Shown: positions 23,171 to 34,274 of the stretch, piece by piece | How the letters are laid out: every line of letters begins with the position of its first letter | Position numbering within the stretch: the stretch's first letter is position 1 | Source: Seriola aureovittata | Taxonomy: Eukaryota; Chordata; Actinopteri; Carangiformes; Carangidae | DNA length: 64,000 nucleotides | Direction: 5' to 3' | Assembly: GCF_021018895.1 (NCBI RefSeq) | Contig: NC_079376.1 | Location: forward strand, 22,997,501-23,061,500 | Notes under the pieces: generated by a model | The model's database searches: none | Told to the model about the DNA's origin: nothing | The model's input: the letters and a program-made list of their open reading frames with translations, nothing else | Translations under genes and position numbers: made by a program

Positions 23171-24289
23171 GCTCACAAGCCCATGCACACACATGCACAG
23201 ATCCTCGTCATCTCGGGCTTAAAGTCAGGGAATCTACACTTTTGAAAGTGCTGTAGCATAACCATCAGGTTAAAATGCTACACTTTTGCTCACACTGCCA
23301 CCATGCAACACTTACATATCTCATAATGAGCAGTAGTGGTGTTTTCTAGTCGGACAGATTTGAAGTTAGTTTTCCTTCAAACGACAGAAGTGGAGCTACA
23401 TTGTGACTTCGCCAGTGGCTCAACAAATTAGCAATGCTATCTGCTGGCAAGGCTAGCAGAGATAAGCGTCATGGTACACAGACGATGGGACTTTTGATCC
23501 AGTCAGCCATGTTGTCTGCTCTCCTCTGAGATGGCTCCCATTTATCTGATTACTCATACCACTGGATCACGCGTCTTGGACCAGAAAAAAACATTAAAAT
23601 GTATTTTAGGGATACTGGAGAGGCCCCAGAGTCTGGGCGGAGAGCCAAGCTTTTCCTTCATAGCCGTGTGTCATTGATTTATTTTGTGATGGTGCCATGT
23701 TTGAACTTCATTTGGTGGTTATGCAGACTATGACTACTTACTCATTCAAATTGGCTGATAAAATGGATTTTTAATTTACTTAGCAAAGAATACACTCATA
23801 CTCTCTATCTTACCTTTTTACATAAATGACTGCATTTTTCACTCAACAGTCCATACGTATGCACCCCTCCTTATACCCATACATATACATTTACACACTT
23901 CTACATATGCATATCCACGTATGTACACATTCATATCAGCCAATAATGAATCTTCACTGTGAGGAAAAGAAAATGATTATAAATTGGAAGGTATGCTCTT
24001 AACACAAATATATTACTGCTATATAAAATCAGGCCATGTAGTTGGCACATGGGTAAGCCATTTTGACCAATTTTTATGAGAGATATCAATTTAAGTTCTT
24101 ATTTCCAATGTAATTCTCTCCATTGTCTATTTATTGTGACCTATGTCCCAGATAACAAAATGAGATAGTTGGACCAAAATTGGTCCAGATGTGGAAGAAG
24201 CATCTGCTGTATATGGGCCCGATTCGGGCTATGGAATGGGTGTACACTGGGACAGAAAAAAACAAGCATTTAGCCCAAGTTCGAGCCAT
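23168..24289. other. Unique sequence, no gene seen
   Basis: No gene recognised. GATTCGGGCTATGGAATGGG near 24221 may belong to a fish repeat, but I cannot place it. Confidence 0.4.
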
Positions 24290-25677
24290 ACAGTAAAGTC
24301 AAATCCTTTTTTTCATGTCACTAACAAACCCTCAGCAAGTATTTATCTGGCTTTGCACAGAGGAAGCTCCTCTTGATCACCAAGGCATATGGTTTTAAAA
24401 TTAAAACAGAGTTTCATCTTAAAAACTGCCTCCAGGACGCCATGGACTGTTCTCCAAAATGGAGCCACAGAGGGGCAGTTCCAGAAGATGTGAAAGTGGT
24501 TTGCCATTGTGCTTCCCCAGGACCTCCAGCAGACAGTCTGATTAGAATAGTAAGTCTTTTACAATGAAATACAGAAGAATCCAGGCACATTCTTCCAGCT
24601 GAATTCTCTCCAGGAGGGAGAGCTTGTCATTAACCAGTGCTGTCTGCAGATCCTGTCCCATCCTCCAGTGTTATTGTGAAATTACCCTCTGCTTCCCATC
24701 TTGCTCTTGAGTATTGTCTTTTCAAAAATTTTGATGAGCAGAATATAATTTAGAAATCACTTTTTGGTAAATAGCTTTATATTTCCTCTCCCATTGTTGA
24801 TACTGATTCTGCAGATTAAAGTTGTCCTTAAGATTCTGGAAGCTCAAAACCATACCTTGATTTAAGAGTGTGCAATACACACTAATACCATTTCTAGTCC
24901 TGCTTCTAAACCTCATGTAATATTTACTGGACATGAAGTCCAGGTCATAGGCAAACCATTTGAGGATTTCAGACTGCCCTTCAATTGCTGCCTATTAATT
25001 ATTTCAATCCATATCTTTGGGGAGCAGGGGCCAACTCAAGCAATAATTCAGGCCAGGAATTTGACTCCATCCCAGGTCACCCTGGCACCAGACTTTGGCC
25101 AATATGTTCATCTGGAGGGAAAGTTATCAAGATTACAAAATACGAAAAATTGTGACTGGCCAACAAATATGAAAAAACATGTAAAATATAATGTACAAAT
25201 ATTATTTTGAGCTTTCTCTCTCTCTCTCTCTCCGCTCTGAATGAGAGTAGAAAAAAATCACATGACTGCTTATAATAAACAACAAAATCAAATTAAACAT
25301 TCTATTATCGATGGCCATGATCAAAGACAAACTCAATGTTTAACGATAGGGCAGCAGCAACACTGTCAGTCTATAGTCTATATTCAAAAAAACTTTTGAG
25401 TAAAATTTCCTATCCCAGCCCATTTAATACCTAGAGCACTGAAGACACTGAAGGGGTGTATATTGAATATTAAGGACATGAGTTTTTTTTGCTCATTTAC
25501 TTTATAAGCCGAGTATGGCCTGTGTTCATCCAGCACTCTACATCAGCGCAGGTGGAAAGTCTGTTGGGCTTGAAAGATAAACCAGAATATCATCTGCAAA
25601 TAAGGACACTTTTTTTCCCTATGCTTCTATTTTTATACCTTTAATCATGTTAGATAGATCGATGTTAGATCCTCTCT
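24290..25677 (-). pseudogene. L1 LINE ORF2, 3' part (RT motif C to C-terminus)
   Basis: The parent protein would copy LINE RNA into the genome. Reading on the minus strand from the L2 junction gives SNIDLSNMIKGIKIEA, then KVSLFADDILVYLSSPTD (about 25620-25550). FADD is the catalytic L1 reverse-transcriptase motif C. Next comes LGIKWAGIG with other decayed pieces, then LNQGMVLSFQNLKDNFNLQN at about 24860-24800, matching the L1 segment after the RT. Finally, HFHIFWNCPSVAPFWRTVH at 24440-24500 matches the L1 C-terminal Cys/His region, followed by LGDQEELPLCKAR. Many stops and shifts show that it is dead. The orientation matches the endonuclease piece at 27015-27912, so both are probably one element split by the L2 copy. 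Confidence 0.8.
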
Positions 25678-27010
25678 GTTCTGCAGCACAGTGAGATGAG
25701 ATGTTTGCTGCAGCTGTAGCTGCTTCTCTGTCCTGCCAGAAAGTTGTGGAGAGGATCGTTGGTATTGTCCAAGATGGCCTCCATCTTACATTGCATGTGT
25801 CTCTCCACAACAGTCCTGAGTGAGTCCAGACTCCTGCCAAGCACAGACCCAACCTTTCTGACCAGCTTGTCCAGTCTCTTTGTGTTCATGTCTGACATGC
25901 TGCTGCCCCAGCAGACTGCAGCATGAAAGAATACACTGGCCACCACTGACTGATAAAACATGTGCAGCATTTCACTGCAGACGTCAAAGGACCTGAGCCT
26001 CCTGAGGAAAAAGAGCCGGCTGAACACCTAGGTATTTATAAGTGTGCACTACCTTAGTGTCCTTCCCTCTAGTGTTGACTGGCTGAAGGGTGGCCCTACA
26101 CCTCTGAAAGTCCATGACCATCTCCTTGGTCTTGGAGGTGTTCAGAAGGAGACACTTCTTGTCGCTCCATTCACTGAAGGCCATCGTCAGATCCCTGTAC
26201 TCCTCTTCCTGCCCGTTCCTGATACGTGCCACAATAGCTGTGTCATCTGAGTATTTCTGGATGTGGCAGGACTCAGAGTTGTATTTAAAGTCTGCCATAT
26301 ACAGGGTGAACAGGAACGGAGCCAGAACAGTCCCCTGTGGAGCCCCAGTGCTGCTCATCACTGTCCCTGAGACATCGTTACCCAGCCTGACGCACTGTGG
26401 TCGTCTTGTCAGGTGGTCCAAAATCCAGGACATGAAGCAGGGATCCACCCCCATCGCTTCCAGCTTGTCTTTAAGGATGGGGGGTTGGATAGTGTTAAAT
26501 GCACTTGAAAGATCAAAAAACATAATCCTCATGTAGCTACCTGGCTCATCCAAGTAAAAATGGGTCTGGTAGAGCATGTAAAGGACAGCATCATCCACTC
26601 CAATATGTTCTTTGTAGGTGAACTGTAGGGGGTGTAGTGCATGTTCAACCTGTGGCTTCAGAAGGTGGAGAAGCAGCTGCTCCAGGGTCTTCATGATGTG
26701 TGATGTGAAGGCCACTGGTCTGTAGTCATTTATCCCAGCCGGTCATCCTACTTTAGGGACTGAAACAAGACAAGATGTTTTCCACAGGACCAGGACCCTC
26801 CTTGTTTGAAGGCTTAAGTTAAAGATCCTCTGGAGAGGCTCAGCCAGCTGGGCTGCACAGTCCTTTAACAGCCTCGGACACACACCATCAGGGCCTGTTG
26901 CCTTTCCAGGATGTAGCCTCTTGAGCTCCGCCCTCACCTCCTCCGCTGTAAAAGACAGGAGACTTGACCCCAGTGTGGAGGGAGTTGCAGCTGCAGTGTC
27001 AGGTTGTTGA
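25678..27010 (-). pseudogene. L2/CR1-group LINE reverse transcriptase, nested in L1
   Basis: The best-preserved coding remnant here. From 27005 it reads SSLLSFTAEEVRAELKRLHP and GKATGPDGVCPRLLKDC, the start of the RT domain. After one in-frame TGA near 26741 the frame 26715-25984 runs NDYRPVAFTSHIMKT into RT motif A (FFDLSSAFNTI, Asp at residue 68 of that frame), motif B (GAPQGTVLAPFLF, 124-136) and motif C as YSDDT (155-159, Ser where Ala is usual). Then follow LLLNTSKTKEMVMDF and HTYKYLGV. Directly after KYLGV the frame shifts and about 25 residues are lost, and the reading resumes at SRLFFLRRLRSFDVCSEMLH to CRTERI near 25678. Endonuclease and 3' UTR are absent, so it is truncated at both ends. 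Confidence 0.9.
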
Positions 27011-27014
27011 GATT

Positions 27015-27912
27015 TTCTACTATTTCTTAAGGAAATTTGTTGATGCAATCATCTTCCCTCTCATTACTGATTTACAGGCATCTCAGAGCACAGGCAGAGA
27101 CACCTCTCCATTATCATTATATTCCAAACAATCTGATATTTCTTTTGCAAACTGTTTTATCCTATGTTTATTCAATATAATTAACCCTCCAATGCGTAAG
27201 CTTCCCTCTGTACATGATTGATAAGGACGGATACAATTGGCAGTGATCAGAAAGATCCATTGTTACAGTTTGACAGTTTTGCACCCTGCTCCTATCTGTT
27301 CCAAAAAGTGAAAAATAATCAAATCTTGAATATGTTGAATATGGAGATGAAAAGAAAGTATAGTCTCTAACGGATGAATTTAGGTGTCTCCAAACATCAA
27401 TCACCCCTATCTCTGAGTTTATTTTCTTGTTATTTATTTATTTGTTTTTTTGGATTGAAATATTCTCGTTTCCTAATAAGTCAAGACGAGGGTTCAGAGT
27501 GATATTAAAAATCACCCACACATATAAGAGTACCTTGTGTTTCAGTTGCAATCCTATCCAGTATTTGAAGGAAAATCTGACTCTAAGGCAGAAGGAATAT
27601 ATGTATTGTAGAAGGTAAACAGATTTCCATCAACTTTCTCTCATCATTATCTGCCTTCTAGTAGATATAGCTTCCTACATTACTCTTCCAGAAATCAGTA
27701 CAACTACCTCTCTTGTGTGTTTTGATCCATTTGAAGAGGAAAATACATATTTCAATTCTTGTCTTTTAAGTTTTTGATGTTCTATACCCATCATGTGTTT
27801 TTTTTTTTTGCTTTTTTGCAGGAATAGAGTATCTATGTTCTCTCTTTTTAATTTTGTTGTGTTTGACTGGACTGAGGAGCACATTAACATTTAGAGAAAT
27901 TACAATAACCAT
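27015..27912 (-). pseudogene. L1 LINE ORF2, endonuclease part
   Basis: On the minus strand VIVISLNVNVLLSPVKHNKI (from about 27909) matches the first strand of the L1 apurinic-like endonuclease (usual N-V-N-G-L). It continues with EHQKLKRQELKYVFSSSNGS and REVVVLISGRV, then (in another frame) a remnant of the GGDFN region reading VIFNITLNPRLD near 27500. VIDVWRHLNSSVRDYTFFS and YSRFDYFSLFG follow, and MDLSDH near 27245 keeps the SDH catalytic motif. The last L1 words before the L2 junction are SVMRGKMIASTNFLKK near 27060-27020. Frameshifts and stops are numerous. The RT segment expected next is missing and the L2 copy stands there instead. Confidence 0.85.
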
Positions 27913-28091
27913 GTAGGTGCCTGTAGTTTTGAGTTCTATGTTGTATAAGGTAATAACCCTGCACAGATGCAGATTTCTTACAGTGAAAAATACAAAAGAG
28001 GTCCCCTCCATTAAACCAGAAACACACACCCAAGAATATCAAAACAAGTACACAGTCTTCACAGAATTATTCTTTTTTTTTTAGTTTTTAT

Positions 28092-28591
28092 CAAGTGGCA
28101 ACCTCCGGGGCTAAAAAATGAAGCCAACTCTGAAGTACCAAAAACTGCACTTCTTCGAAAGGCAGCTTGAGTCTCAATCCCCATAGACTCCCATGTTAAA
28201 GTGTCCAACTTTAAAGCAGAAATAAAAATGTTTACAGCCTGGTGCAAAAACTGTTTTGGTCTCTAAAGCTAATTTCCTCCTTCCTGGCAACTGTTTATAT
28301 GACTCACCTGTTTACATTTTATTAAGGCTTAAAGTTCTGCATAATTGAGGGTGTGGTCTCTTTGAGTGACAGGTGGGTGAGTATATGCTTGCCACAAACC
28401 AGCATGCGCTGAAGTCTTGGCTCCACACAAGCCCCTCCTCTTTGCCCATTCTTGGATTAGCTGGGAGTTAGGGGCGGAGTCAGGCACTGCCCATATGGCG
28501 ATGGTAGAGCAGCCCACTCTGAGCTTCTAAACCGCTCTTCAGAAACCTGTGGGTGACATCACACAGCCTAGGTCCATCTTTATTTACAGTC
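28092..28591 (-). repeat. Dispersed repeat A, copy 1
   Basis: It aligns in reverse with 56322-56752. Shared blocks, read on the minus strand, include GACTGTAAATAAAGATGG, GTGA(C/T)(G/A)TCACCCA, CAGAAATAAACATGTTTGCA-type words around CCAGGCTG(T/C)AAACAT, CATAGACT, and GCAACCTC or its variant followed by CACTTG. I recognise it as a common fish repeat with a genic-looking TTTCTGAAGAGC(A/G)GTTT block. Class unknown, probably a non-autonomous DNA transposon. It lies just upstream of the L1 endonuclease remnant. Confidence 0.65.
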
Positions 28592-28730
28592 TGGGGTTTT
28601 CATTAATTTTCTATTTATTTAAATAAGACAAACATACAGACAGTAACATGAAGCAGTTACAATGATATATGTGATGATGTGTCATAAGAGTCTGGGAGAG
28701 GAGATTAGATTACATATGTGTAGATTAAGC

Positions 28731-28733
<3 letters not shown>

Positions 28734-28783
<50 letters not shown>

Positions 28784-28793
28784 TGTGTGTGTT
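28734..28793. repeat. (TG)n microsatellite
   Basis: About 60 bp of TG with one GG interruption. 28794-29572 holds AT-rich sequence and words such as GATGGGAGCAACAGG that may be part of another retroelement, which I could not identify. Confidence 0.9.
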
Positions 28794-29572
28794 TGGATGC
28801 TTGTATGAGAAGCAGAGATATGTATAGAGTAAGGAATACTGCAAATGTGGGTGAACGATGGGGAAAGACTGGGTTGATATTGTTGTCATAATAAATATAT
28901 GGTGTAACACAAGTATCATTATCATGATAATCACAAAATAAGATGCCAGCATTATAACTATAATAATCATTCCATACAATAGAATGTAATATATTAGCTA
29001 CTACTCTAGTAATTAATAATACATTTATCCAGCAATGAGGAGTGAGGTCAGACCAGGCGATGGGAGCAACAGGTCCCCCCATCCAGCCCCCCAGAAATGC
29101 ATATGGAGGCCCTAGCAAGAAACAGTCAGGACGGGTCAGCAAAAGACCACCCCTCCCTTCACCTTCGTTATTATTAATATTGTTATTATTATTGAATATA
29201 GTTTTTTTTTTTGGTAGTTTAGTCTCAGGTTTTTAGTTATAGGGGGATCTGGCTTTGAGCCGTGCCCAGGCCCTGAAGAGGGTGCTGGCTCATTGCATGT
29301 CTTGTCCTGCCTTGGACCAGAGAGTGTGTGTAGAGTATGAGTACAATGTACAATGAATCCAAGTTGACATGTGTGAGGTAGACCAAAAATAAAAGAATAA
29401 ATAATAATAAAGGGACCCTTGTACCTGTTGGAGGGGGAAAGGAAATGACCTCCCCAAATGGTTGGGATGACCCACCTGACCCGACGTGCGTTCCATATCC
29501 ACTGGATAAACATAAGCTACAATGCTGATCTGGTGAAAGAAGAGAGGAGATAATGGCTCAAAGTCACCTCCT

Positions 29573-29995
29573 TTGTTTCCAGTCAGTTCACTTATTGTTC
29601 AGAAAACAGAAAACGGAAAACCCTCAGAGCGAACAACACGTCCAACCTACAACAGCAGAACACCACGTCAGGTTCCACTTCCTACCACCAAGAACAGAAA
29701 CCTGAGGCTGCCGTGGACACAGACTCACCAACACTGGACAGTTGAAGACCTGGTCTGTTGGATTTGGATTTGTGCTGAGGCAGCAGGTGGTAAGGTCAGA
29801 ATTTTGGTGGTGATGGTATAATGGTGTGGAGAGTGTTTTATTTCAATCATGGTCTGAATGTCACAGTCTGAGTATTGTTGCTGACCATGTGCATCCCTTT
29901 ATGGCCACAGTTTACCATCCTCTAATGGCTACTTCCATTATGTTCCATTCCATTATTATATTGCACCATGTTGAACAACAGAAGTTTCTCAGTGT
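29573..29995 (+). pseudogene. Tc1-like transposase pseudogene, copy 1
   Basis: The plus strand reads TPRQVPLPTTKNRNLRLPW, then THQHWTVED (this family: H-x-x-W-T-V-E-D before the W-S-D-E catalytic motif). After frame changes a segment near 29874-29925 matches the usual EYC..ADHVHPFMATVYPSSDGYF stretch. Just after CTACTTCCA the sequence jumps to ATTGCACCATGTTGAAC, as in the region around the second catalytic Asp, with losses. The catalytic W-S-D-E and the C-terminal DLNPIEHLW are absent. Copy 2 at 32805-33070 keeps the 3' end instead. Confidence 0.7.
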
Positions 29996-32167
29996 ACTTT
30001 GATGGGTATTTTTTTCTATTTTTAAATCAAATTCACAATCACTTTGGAAGACCTCTTTTAAGATAACACACAAACACACTATATATTTTTATTACTTAGA
30101 ATGTGGGTGAAACATTTCAAAAATATTTTGTCATCCTATTCGCTTCGACACAAAGCCTTGAACAAGCAATGCATCAACACTGAAACAAAAAGCAAATGGG
30201 AATACAGACCTGAAACCCTGCATTCACCTTTGACTTCACCTGTGTCTGTTCCTATTACCACCCATTACCACTTTTTACAGCCCCAAGAGTAGGTCCCTGG
30301 TGGCAGCCTGTTCCCCGTGCGCTCAGCGGGGCACTGCTCCTCCCTCCTTCCATTCATCCATCATGAGTAGGCTGCTAAATGGAGCAGAGCGCCTCGCCTC
30401 TGACCCCTTTCAATGAACCATCGGGTCTTCGAGGGGTGCAACAGTCCCGTCGTCCCGAGGGGAGTGATTTAGAGCGACCCACTCACATCGATAATGTCCC
30501 ATAGCATTCAGGGTGCATTAAGCCTGTGGACATTCCCTTCCATCTAGACCCTACTCTCTCTTTGCCTCTGCCCCTGAACGTCCTTTTCTTTCTGCATGCA
30601 TTCATTCTCTTACTAAAAAAGTAGAAAGCACAAATTAAGTAACAATGATTCCAAACACAAGGATAATATAGTACAACTGATCAAATTTACTTTTCATAAC
30701 TCAACATGCATGACATCTAAAAACTGAAAGCAGAAGGACGTAACAATATTGGTTATTTAACCTCAAACAATTGACTGACATGATGCTCACTTAACTACTT
30801 CTATTCATCACTGTGTTGGTTTATCTGCAGCGAGAGCAAAGAAAGAGCATAAAAATCTGCATCCTTTGAGCTAATTGTCTAATCTAATTGTGAAATTTAA
30901 TAAAAGCTGAACACTGAATCTTTGAAAACCATCCACCTGAATTAATGTGGTGGCAGTTCCCCTCTAAAGCAAAATTCAAGTCACCGTATTCAAAAATTAT
31001 ATTCAAGGAGCTCATTCAACTAGTAGTTGGTCATTTATGAATCTAAAAGTTCAAGCCAAAAAAACAAGTTCAGGATGGGTAAAATTCAGACACCGAAATT
31101 CAAATCAATCTAACTTGAAGAGGTTACAGCCACGCTAACAGCTCTGCGTAGCTATAGCTATGTTAGAACCTTTTACACAAAATCAAAATCCCTCAGCTGA
31201 TTATTAATATTCTCCCATTACCCGTGAACCATTCGCGCATCTCTGTCTCCCCTCCCTTAAATACTTAACTCACCCTGTCTACCACCTGTCCATCCTATCA
31301 ACACGTCCTCCTCCTTCACCATTTCTCCTGCCAGCCATCCATCCACTTGTCTTCCTCTATCCATCAGTGCATTTATTCCTCTCTCCACGCCTTTAGTGCT
31401 TCCGCGCTCCCCCATTCATTATTTCATCCCTCCCTCCCCAGTCCCCTCGGTCCATTCAACCCCTCCATCCATCTACGTACCCTCCTTCCATCCCTCATTT
31501 TACCCATCCATGCTGTCCTGTTGTCAATTTCTTTCTGGCTGCCTGAGAGGTCATTTCTGTCGAGTCATCAAACCCCTCTGACTGTAAGACAAAGTCACTG
31601 AGTTCAGAGGAGAGGGACTTTTTTTGGAAACAAGCTTTTTAGTGTGTTTTTTTTTTCCAAAAGTGAAATGAGAGGATCATTATCATCTCTCATATCTCAT
31701 GCTTGTGTTTATGGAGCCGGTGTCAGGACATGGTTAGTGCAGCTTAACATGAAGACTGGACGCAAGTGAAAATAGCTGGTAAAGCTGTCCAAAGTGAAAA
31801 GATGCCAAAATCCACCCTCCATCCTGGCTCGCTCAGTAGTATGTGGTTCGGACTACCGTACCACTAATGTGGTAATTACATCAATGTAAACACCATTTCC
31901 CATAAGCCCTAGACCATCACTGGTTAAACATCATGCCTTGTCAAAAGAGGCTAATCCGTGTTTAGTCTGGAATAAAAGCAGCAAACTCAATGGTGTAGAC
32001 ATTTTTAGATTGAATATTATTTTTATTCAACTTTTGTTAAAATCACAAAAGTCCCAGTTTCTTTTAGCAAGGGTGGTGTGTGGATGCCACTTTGTTTTTG
32101 TTTTTTTATTTCAAAAAGACTGACGAAAGAAATGGTGAGTGAGCGACTCCGTTGAGTTACAGAGGGA
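29996..32167. other. Unique sequence; possible conserved non-coding patch
   Basis: No gene. 30290-30560 is more GC-rich and less repetitive than its surroundings, as conserved non-coding DNA often is. 31250-31560 is a CCATCC-rich pyrimidine tract with spurious frames. Confidence 0.4.
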
Positions 32168-32655
32168 GACTGTCCTATAAAAATCAAGCCCATATGTAGT
32201 CTGTTCAGCAGGTTATTATGATCCATAATTACGTTTTGTTGCTAGGCGCCATCTAGTAGTAGCCTAATTATGACAGGAGGGAAAAGTCTGGTGACGTAGT
32301 ATAAAGAGAGAAAATTTCTATATCAGGAGGAGGTTTTGGTGGATGAATAAATATGTCACAGGAGAACGGTGTTCGATTCCCATGTGAAACTATCTGTTTA
32401 TATTGTAACCATGACAACAAAGACCGTGTAATGTTGAGGAAGTACTTATTTTAACCCAAATCACAATCTTTTCCAAAACCTCACCAAGCCATGATCATTA
32501 TTATACGGTCCGCTGTTGGTACAGCCTGTGTGTTTATTATTGTAACCATGACAACTGTCATCCGTAGGGGCGCTGTTTCAGGAGACGCTCTTATGGGTCG
32601 TATCAGACGGTTGGAAAAAATGACCTCTATCGTTGTTCAGGTTGGAGGACTGGTT
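32168..32655 (-). repeat. Dispersed repeat B, copy 2
   Basis: Opposite orientation to the copy at 18239-18768. On the plus strand it shows TTACGTTTTGTTGCTAGGCG, GGTGACGTAGTATAAAGAGA, GGTGTTCGATTCCCATGTGA, AGTACTTATTTTAACCCAAA, CCAAGCCATGATCAT, AACCATGACAAC, CGTAGGGGCGCTGTTTCAGG and AGGTTGGAGGACTGG. It lacks a few short blocks present in copy 1, so each copy has decayed on its own. Confidence 0.7.
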
Positions 32656-32804
32656 TTACAGAAGCTTGTGAAACCGAGGCTAACGTGACATCAGGACTTC
32701 AGGATACAGGAACAGGGGCTGCGAGGGGCCAAGCCAGAGTGAAACACATTGTGAATTTTCATTTTACCTTATAGCCCTGATCACAAAATATTTTTTAAAA
32801 AAAA

Positions 32805-33070
32805 TTTAGATGCACAGTTCACCATCTTCTAATGGCGACTTCCAGTCTCCAAACTTGAATCCAGTAGAACACCTTTGGGATGTGATAGCAGCTTGAATGT
32901 GCAGCTGACAAATCAGAAATAATGTAATGTGATCGTGTCAACATGGGGCAGAATCAGAAAGGAATGTTTCCAATATTTTGTGGAATACATGCCAAGAAGA
33001 ACAGAGACTTCAGAGAGCGAAAAGAGACACTTCCCAGGATTAGTATGGTGGTCCTAATAGTGAGTGTACA
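32805..33070 (+). pseudogene. Tc1-like transposon 3' end, copy 2
   Basis: It starts with TTCACCATCTTCTAATGGCG (the Y-P-S-S-D-G region) and jumps at once to SPNLNPVEHLWDV (frame of CCAAACTTGAATCCAGTAGA). The second catalytic Asp region has been deleted, while the end of the DDE core and its LNPVEHLW motif are kept. Then follow decayed matches to the C-terminus, including NVSNILWNTC, and GTGGTCCTAATAGTGAGTGT near 33049, the expected 3' terminal repeat. Same family as 29573-29995. Confidence 0.75.
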
Positions 33071-34274
33071 TACCAATCCTTGTGTGAAAATGCTTTGTGA
33101 GTTTAGTAAAAAATCATTCCCTCTGAAGAATAATCAGGCCCACCCAAACACAATTATTTGACAAACATACAATCAAGCCGTTTTAGATGCAGCACCTGGA
33201 TTCTTCTCCAAATCCTTTGATGCATGGAGCAGTGAGAGTGCAAAACAAAGAGTCGGCGTCTTCAGCCTGCAATTGAATCCTCCATTGTAATCCCCTAGTT
33301 TTTAATCAAGGCATATAATTACTGCCTATAATACAGCATTAGTACTCATACCCTAAATTATGATTGCGCAGTGAAATTGTGATTATTTCCTTTTCCTGGA
33401 TCTAACCCTTTCTCTGCCAGGTTCATTATAGCTACTTATAGCTCTTAGTAATGGCATGACATCAGCCCTCAAGTTGGGCCATTTTGTACCTTGTTCCACA
33501 GGTGCCCAAGACAGTTCTTAAAAAATGTACCTCTGCAGCACCTCACAGAGTGAGAATAGTGCCGGATGAATGTGGCAATCACTGCTTGGTGGGAATGAAA
33601 GAGTCATAGAGGCTGATTGCACGGTGGGAGCCGCAGAGCAGTGCTCCTCAGACTCTCTCCATGCTAGGAATAACAAGCTCCATCGCCCACAGTGTGAAAC
33701 AACAGACTGCTAATTGAAATCAGCACGCCTCTCCCTGAGCTTACTCTAATATCTGCCGGCTGCCTGGTTCGTGATATGGGTAAGGTATGGGGGTGTGCTG
33801 TTGCAGCTGTTGTCCATGTATGATGCAGATCTCTTCAGCAGTGCATTTATTAATGATGTGTTGTGGCGGAACGCCCTTCATGACAATAACAAGGAGAACC
33901 TATCGAACCAGTTGCACATGATGAATTCAACCTCACTACCTACATGTCTGCATCACATACCTCCGTGTTATTTACTGCAGTTCATTTATACAGTAGGCCT
34001 ATGTTGAGCTGCAACTCGTTCAGAAAATGTTTATTAACTGCTGATAATAGTCAAGTGTCCAACCTGACCAACCACATGGCTGAATTAAACCACTAGACGG
34101 TCCTTAGACCCTCACTGACGCGTCTTCCCACTAGTGTCTGTGCATTGTGACTGGTCTCTCATTCTCATCAGCACTAACCTTGTATATCCGCAGAGCAGAA
34201 ACCAACCAGTATTCCTATGTTGGTCTCCTCCATGGCCACAAGTTCACCGTGTCTAGTTATACAAATATAGGAGG
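33071..34274. other. Unique sequence; possible conserved non-coding DNA
   Basis: No open frame of interest. 33180-33760 is complex, repeat-free sequence of balanced composition, with homeodomain-like TAATTA/ATTA words, and could be conserved non-coding DNA. Confidence 0.35.

Noticed and set aside
25665..27048. A host gene encoding a reverse transcriptase
   Set aside because: Motif order and flanking L1 sequence show a truncated LINE with a stop, a deletion and a frameshift.
32360..32385. tRNA gene at GGTGTTCGATTCCC
   Set aside because: Only a B-box-like word is present, with no A box and no acceptor stem. It is part of repeat B.
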